Positions 1 to 3,909 of a stretch of 5,842 bases of DNA are shown here, piece after piece. The translations under genes and the position numbers were made by a program. Below the pieces are notes generated by a model. It ran no database searches and was not told the origin of the DNA. It saw only the letters and a list, made by a program, of their open reading frames with translations. Numbering within the stretch: the stretch's first letter is position 1; every line of letters starts with the position of its first letter. The DNA is from Anaerolineae bacterium (GTDB lineage: Bacteria > Chloroflexota > Anaerolineae > B4-G1). The stretch is taken from the NCBI GenBank assembly GCA_030612185.1, contig JAUWOI010000298.1:1-5842 (forward strand), in the 5' to 3' direction.

Positions 1-894
1 GAACGCGCTGGCGTGGTCAACATCGGCATCGAAGGGATGATGCTCGCGTCCGCTTTCTTCGGCTGGTTTGCCGCCATCTGCTTCAACACAATCCTGGGCG
101 TGTCCGCTATGCCCAGCCTGATCATCGGCGTGGTAGCAGCCGTTCTCACCGGCGGATTGCTGGGACTGCTGCACGCTGTCCTGTCCGTGACATACAAGGT
201 GGATCAGATCATCGGCGGGACGGTGATCAACATCCTGGCCATTGGCATCACCGGCTTCCTGAATCGCCAGTTATTCTTCGAGAAGGGAAGCATCTTTGGC
301 GGGCAGGTACCTCATGCGCCGGGCGTACTGCCGCGCCTTGAGATCTCGCTGCTGGGCGACTCACCCGTCGCGAGTGTCTTTGAGCAGCAACCGATTGCGA
401 TAAGCGCGGTAGTGCTAGTGCTGATCACGCACTTTGTCCTGTTTTACACGCGTTGGGGACTGCGCACGCGGGCCGTCGGCGAGCACCCCCGCGCTGCCGA
501 CACGGTGGGCATCAATGTGGCACGTATGCGTTATGCCAACGTGATCATCGGCGGGATGATCGCTGGACTGGGTGGCGCGTACTTTACGCGGGAGGCGGTA
601 CCGTCGTTCGAGCCGCTGATGACCAATGGGCGCGGGTTCATCGCGCTGGCGGCCATGATCTTTGGCAATTGGTCGCCATTCGGCGCGTGGGCGTCCGCGC
701 TCGTCTTCGGCGCTGCGCAGGCGTTCCAGATCAATCTACAGTTTTTCCGTGAACAGATTCCACCCCAGTTGGCCTTTCTGCAGCAATCCTACGTCGTCGG
801 CATGGTACCTTATCTGCTGACAATGGTGATCTTGACAGGTATCATCGGCAAGACCACCCCACCCGCGGCAGACGGGGTGCCGTATGAGAAATAG
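1..894 (+). CDS. ABC transporter permease, YufQ/NupQ-like (nucleoside/simple sugar import), 5' end missing
   Basis: Inner-membrane permease of a BmpA-type nucleoside or simple-sugar ABC importer (BPD_transp_2 family, COG1079-like). The frame is open from base 1, so the true start lies outside the window; the GTG at 13 is internal to the conserved motif ERAGVVNIGIEGMML (visible residues 1-15), which marks the YufQ branch. 297 residues are visible, so only about 15-40 are probably missing. Hydrophobic segments lie at roughly visible residues 14-32, 38-63, 73-90, 131-148, 178-194, 213-243 and 264-282. The loop TRWGLRTRAVGEHPRAAD (about 150-167) is the family's cytoplasmic loop, the likely contact with the ATPase. 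The C-terminus is short and ends in a TAG. The gene is followed on the same strand by its probable ATPase after 51 bases, so both are likely co-transcribed. The substrate cannot be told from the permease; nucleosides are the best-known ligands of this branch. Family assignment is firm, substrate is inference. Confidence 0.92.
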   Translation, partial: ERAGVVNIGIEGMMLASAFFGWFAAICFNTILGVSAMPSLIIGVVAAVLTGGLLGLLHAVLSVTYKVDQIIGGTVINILAIGITGFLNRQLFFEKGSIFGGQVPHAPGVLPRLEISLLGDSPVASVFEQQPIAISAVVLVLITHFVLFYTRWGLRTRAVGEHPRAADTVGINVARMRYANVIIGGMIAGLGGAYFTREAVPSFEPLMTNGRGFIALAAMIFGNWSPFGAWASALVFGAAQAFQINLQFFREQIPPQLAFLQQSYVVGMVPYLLTMVILTGIIGKTTPPAADGVPYEK

Positions 895-897
895 CGG

Positions 898-931
898 AGA
901 AACCTGGTTTTTTCCGAAAAACCGGGTTTCT
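898..931. repeat. Palindromic hairpin between permease and ATPase genes
   Basis: Bases 898-912 pair with 917-931 in a 15-bp stem closed by the loop TCCG (913-916), with one T-G wobble (905/924). The outer arm reads AGAAACC and the inner arm is a T-run facing an A-run. It starts 3 bases after the permease stop and ends 4 bases before the ATPase ribosome binding site. No T-run follows the stem, so it is a poor intrinsic terminator. It resembles short dispersed intergenic palindromes (REP-like) that I recall with GAAACC/GGTTTC ends in some Chloroflexi and cyanobacteria. A role in mRNA stability or in tuning ATPase expression is possible but unproven. Confidence 0.8.
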
Positions 932-935
932 GAAC

Positions 936-939
936 GGAG
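936..939 (+). promoter_or_regulatory. Ribosome binding site of the ABC ATPase gene
   Basis: GGAG lies 6 bases before the ATG at 946 and directly after the hairpin. It fixes the start at 946, because no other in-frame start between the hairpin and the first ABC domain has such a site. Confidence 0.75.
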
Positions 940-945
940 TGACAA

Positions 946-2469
946 ATGAGCCTGGCTCTTCGAACAAAGGGTATCACCAAACAGTTTCCTGGCGTTCTGG
1001 CCAACGACCAGGTGGATTTTGACCTGCGCAAGGGCGAGATTCACGCACTGCTGGGCGAAAACGGCGCGGGCAAGACCACGTTGATGAACGTCATTTATGG
1101 CCTGTATGAGCCAGACGCGGGCGAGATTTTCCTCGATAGCAGGCAGGTGGACATTCGCACATCCAAAGACGCCATCGCGCAGGGCATCGGCATGGTGCAC
1201 CAGCACTTTATGCTCGTTCCTGTGTTCACCGTAACCGAAAACATCATGCTGGGCGCCGAGACCGTGCGCCGGCTGACGCTCGACCAGCGCGGCGTGGCGG
1301 CGCAGGTGCGCGAAGTATCGCACCAGTATGGGTTGGATGTGGATCCTGACGCCTACGTAAAAGACTTGCCGGTCGGCATACAGCAGCGCGTGGAGATCGT
1401 CAAGGCGCTGTATCGTAAGGCAGACATCCTGATTCTCGACGAGCCGACAGCCGTGCTCACGCCGCAAGAGGCGGATGACCTCTTCCGCATCATACGCGAA
1501 CTGGCCTCGCGGGGTGTGTCCATCATCTTCATCACGCACAAACTCAAAGAGGTGCTGGCCGTAGCCGACCGCATCACGGTGATGCGAGACGGACAGGTCA
1601 TCGGCACAGTCAGGCCCCAAGAGACGGATGAGCCTCAACTGGCAACGATGATGGTGGGGCGCGAGGTGATCCTGAAAGTCGAAAAAGTCCCGGCCCACCC
1701 CGGCGAAGAGGTGTTACGTGTGAAGGACCTGCGTGTGTTCGACGACCGGGAAGTAGAAGTTGTACGCGGTGTGTCGTTCTCTGTGCAGGCTGGTGAAGTG
1801 CTGGGTATTGCCGGCGTGCAAGGTAACGGCCAGACCGAACTGGTCGAAGCCCTCACTGGTCTGCGCCAGCCTCACAGCGGCAGGGTCATGATGCTGGAGC
1901 ACAACGTGACAGGCAAATCGCCCCGCCCCATCATCGAAACCGGCACAGCCCACATCCCCGAAGACCGCCGGCGATACGGACTGGTGCTGCCATTTCCAGT
2001 CACCGATAATCTGGTGCTGTGCACCTACTATGCGCCACCATTCGCGAAAAACGGTGTGCTGAACCACGAGGCCATAGACGAAAACGGCCGGCGGCTGGTG
2101 CGTGAATTTGACGTGCGCACGCCCAGCCCTTATATCCCAGTGTCAAAATTGTCGGGGGGCAACCAGCAAAAGGTCATCGTCGCCCGTGAACTCTCGCGCC
2201 CGATCAAACTGCTCATCGCCAATCAACCGACGCGCGGTCTGGATGTGGGCTCGATCGAATACATTCACAAGGAGATCGTGCGTATGCGCGACGCCGGGTG
2301 CGGCGTGCTGCTGGTTTCGGCCGAATTGGACGAGATCATGGCCCTGTCGGACCGCATCGCGGTGATGTACAAAGGGCAGATCATGGACACCCTGCCGGCT
2401 GACCAGGCTACCAAGGAACAGTTAGGGTTGCTGATGGCCGGCGTCACCGCCCAGGCCACAGAGGCGTGA
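946..2469 (+). CDS. ABC transporter ATP-binding protein with two nucleotide-binding domains, YufO/NupO-like
   Basis: Cytoplasmic ATPase that powers the importer whose permease is encoded just upstream; COG3845-like, 507 residues, the usual length for the family. Domain 1 (about 1-245) has Walker A GENGAGKTT (37-45), Q-loop Q86, the variant signature LPVGIQQ (141-147), Walker B ILILDEP (161-167, catalytic E166) and switch H198. Domain 2 (about 255-500) has a degenerate Walker A GVQGNGQT (290-297, lysine replaced by Q296), a good signature LSGGNQQ (402-408), Walker B residues replaced by N426-Q427, and no switch histidine (A459 at that place). Such asymmetry is normal in this branch: the lysine, catalytic glutamate and switch histidine are intact only in domain 1, whose nucleotide pairs with the good domain-2 signature. 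The start is supported by GGAG at 936-939. Stop is TGA. No terminator follows; a heptamer array begins 5 bases later. Family identity is clear from the motifs; the substrate is unknown. Confidence 0.95.
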   Translation: MSLALRTKGITKQFPGVLANDQVDFDLRKGEIHALLGENGAGKTTLMNVIYGLYEPDAGEIFLDSRQVDIRTSKDAIAQGIGMVHQHFMLVPVFTVTENIMLGAETVRRLTLDQRGVAAQVREVSHQYGLDVDPDAYVKDLPVGIQQRVEIVKALYRKADILILDEPTAVLTPQEADDLFRIIRELASRGVSIIFITHKLKEVLAVADRITVMRDGQVIGTVRPQETDEPQLATMMVGREVILKVEKVPAHPGEEVLRVKDLRVFDDREVEVVRGVSFSVQAGEVLGIAGVQGNGQTELVEALTGLRQPHSGRVMMLEHNVTGKSPRPIIETGTAHIPEDRRRYGLVLPFPVTDNLVLCTYYAPPFAKNGVLNHEAIDENGRRLVREFDVRTPSPYIPVSKLSGGNQQKVIVARELSRPIKLLIANQPTRGLDVGSIEYIHKEIVRMRDAGCGVLLVSAELDEIMALSDRIAVMYKGQIMDTLPADQATKEQLGLLMAGVTAQATEA

Positions 2470-2473
2470 ACGA

Positions 2474-2564
2474 CAGCACCGAGCACCCAGTATCCAGTAT
2501 CCAATATCCAGTATCCAATACCCAATATCCAATACCCAACACCCAATACCCAACACGCAGCACG
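2474..2564 (+). repeat. 13-unit degenerate heptamer array, consensus CARYAYC
   Basis: Thirteen uninterrupted 7-base units (91 bases) starting 5 bases after the ATPase stop. Central units are CAATATC, CAGTATC and CAATACC; the edge units are CAGCACC-like on the left and CAACACG, CAGCACG on the right. Differences at positions 3, 4 and 6 are all transitions (A/G or T/C); only a first base (unit 2) and a last base (final two units) vary by a C/G change. All three forward frames are free of stops; in the frame of the downstream gene the consensus reads as a QYPISNI-like peptide. Nothing resembling a spacer is present, so it is not CRISPR. Confidence 0.95.
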
Positions 2565-2604
2565 CACCAACTTCGGTGACCATCTCATCCTCGTTGACGC
2601 CATA

Positions 2605-3909
2605 TTGCCAGACACCCCCGTCAACACATCCTTCCCCATCCTCCTGCGCTGGCAGGTCCCGGCCTCGACACCCACCGACTTGCATTTCTCTCTCTACCTA
2701 CGGGATCCGACCGGCCACACGTGGACCGAGGTAGGACAACCGGTGCTCAACGACGTCACCTTTCCCACCTCCGCCTGGGACCCTGGCGAGTGGGCCGATA
2801 ACGTCCTGACGCTGAAACCGCCGACCCGTCTCCCGCCCGGCGACTACGCCATCGAACTCACCGTCGCAGACGGCGAGGGCGCGCAACTAGGGGCCTGGGA
2901 CACTGGCGGCCAGTTCCGGGGCGTGTCTGTCCCTCTGGGCAATGTGGAGATTGCCCCGCCCGCCAGACCCGCGGGAGTAGCGCCATGCACAGATGGACAC
3001 ACCCTCACCGCCGGTCCCCTCCTGGCCTGCGTCCCCGACGGCTCGACGGCTCGACTGAGCTCGCCGAAGTCTGAGATCGCCGAAGTCCTGCCGTCGCAGG
3101 CCATACCATCCGGCGACACGCTCACCTTGGCCCTCACCTGGTCCGCTGCCGCCCCGCCACAGGCCGACTACCGCGTCCGCTGGCGACTGCTGGACACGGC
3201 GGGATCCGTGGCTCTGGAGCAGACCGCTGACATCTCCCCCTACGCCACCTCCCGCTGGCGAGCGAGCGACAGTTTCGAGGCCCGCTACGACCTGTGGCTC
3301 GACCCCGCCCTGCCCGCCACCATCTACACCCTGGCGCTCAACGTGCTCGCGCCCGACGGCCGCTCTCTCTGGACCGAGGACAAGATACTTACCACCGTCG
3401 AACTGCTGCCCCGCGACCGGTCGTTCGAACTGTCGGCCAACATCTCCCACCCGCTCGACCTGGCGCTCGGCAGCGTCGTCCACCTGCGCGGCTTCGACCT
3501 CACCCCTCCCCCTTCCCCCCCAGATTTGGGGGGGACTGGGGGGGGGCTTCAGCCAGGAGACACTCTCTCCCTCACCCTCTACTGGCAGGCCGACGGCCCC
3601 ACCAACCTGCCCTACACCATCTTCGTTCACCTCGTCGGCCCTGACGGGCAACTCCACGGGCAAGTAGATCGTCCGCCGGCAGGCGGCGCCGCCCCCACCA
3701 CCAGTTGGGCTCCTGGCCAGGTCGTCGTGGACGAGATTCCCCTCACCATCGCCGCCGCTGCACCCGCCGGCACCTATCACATCGTCGTCGGGATGTACGA
3801 CGCTGTCAGCGGCGGCCGTCTGCCCGTCACCGACGGTTCAGGCCAGTCCCTCCCAGACAATCAGGCCATCCTGCCGGTAGAAATCACCGTCTCCGGAGGC
3901 CAGCCATGA
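2605..3909 (+). CDS. Protein with three tandem beta-sandwich domains, probably 5'-truncated or frameshifted
   Basis: The function is not recognised. From the only in-frame start (TTG at 2605) it is 434 residues and has no signal peptide or membrane segment. Three related domains are visible at about 1-117, 155-268 and 273-430. Each has a GDTLTLxLTW-like strand (clearest at 170-179 and 318-327), a second strand such as YTIFVHLVGPDG (337-348), and an LPPGDYAIELTV-like strand near its end. I associate such domains with the outer parts of large Chloroflexi membrane proteins and glycosyltransferases. The first domain seems to begin before the start, in the translated stretch NFGDHLILVDAI (2569-2604), and TTG has no ribosome binding site. 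The frame is open back to the ATPase stop at 2467, with no ATG, GTG or other TTG. The gene is therefore probably the tail of a longer protein, or switched by the heptamer array. Residues 301-314 come from an inserted palindrome. The end overlaps the next gene by ATGA, which suggests coupling. Confidence 0.7.
   Translation: MPDTPVNTSFPILLRWQVPASTPTDLHFSLYLRDPTGHTWTEVGQPVLNDVTFPTSAWDPGEWADNVLTLKPPTRLPPGDYAIELTVADGEGAQLGAWDTGGQFRGVSVPLGNVEIAPPARPAGVAPCTDGHTLTAGPLLACVPDGSTARLSSPKSEIAEVLPSQAIPSGDTLTLALTWSAAAPPQADYRVRWRLLDTAGSVALEQTADISPYATSRWRASDSFEARYDLWLDPALPATIYTLALNVLAPDGRSLWTEDKILTTVELLPRDRSFELSANISHPLDLALGSVVHLRGFDLTPPPSPPDLGGTGGGLQPGDTLSLTLYWQADGPTNLPYTIFVHLVGPDGQLHGQVDRPPAGGAAPTTSWAPGQVVVDEIPLTIAAAAPAGTYHIVVGMYDAVSGGRLPVTDGSGQSLPDNQAILPVEITVSGGQP
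3503..3546. repeat. C-tract/G-tract palindrome inserted in frame in the beta-sandwich gene
   Basis: A run of seven C (3515-3521) faces seven G (3528-3534) across the loop AGATTT; an outer C-rich arm (3503-3512) faces nine G (3538-3546), with TT against ACT between them. It translates as PPPSPPDLGGTGGG (protein residues 301-314), in the loop between the strand VVHLRGFDLT and the strand LQPGDTLSLTLYW, where the two sister domains have only a short turn. The low-complexity peptide and clean flanks suggest an in-frame insertion of a mobile palindrome. The G tracts could also form a quadruplex on this strand. Confidence 0.8.
3895..3899 (+). promoter_or_regulatory. Ribosome binding site of the large membrane-protein gene
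   Basis: GGAGG lies 6 bases before the ATG at 3906, inside the last codons of the upstream gene. With the ATGA overlap it supports the start at 3906 and translational coupling of the two genes. Confidence 0.8.

Noticed and set aside
13..15. GTG as start of the permease
   Set aside because: The conserved ERAG residues before it are in frame and belong to the family motif, so the start is outside the window.
898..931. Intrinsic terminator
   Set aside because: No T-run follows the stem, and it lies between two genes of the same transporter.
736..1698. 320-codon open frame on the minus strand over the permease/ATPase junction
   Set aside because: It lies opposite the ATPase, whose motifs are all intact, and its translation is H/R/V-rich with no recognisable domain, as expected of a shadow frame in GC-rich DNA.
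2467..2469. TGA between ATPase and beta-sandwich frames, which are in the same frame, as possible stop readthrough or recoding
   Set aside because: Same frame is expected one time in three; the ATPase has normal family length, TGA is used as a stop again at 3907, and no recoding signal was seen.
2474..2564. CRISPR array
   Set aside because: Units are 7 bases and contiguous, with no spacers and no cas genes nearby.
2887..3780. 297-codon open frame on the minus strand over the beta-sandwich gene
   Set aside because: Translation is glycine-rich low complexity and mirrors the C-rich coding strand; the plus-strand frame has repeated domain motifs.
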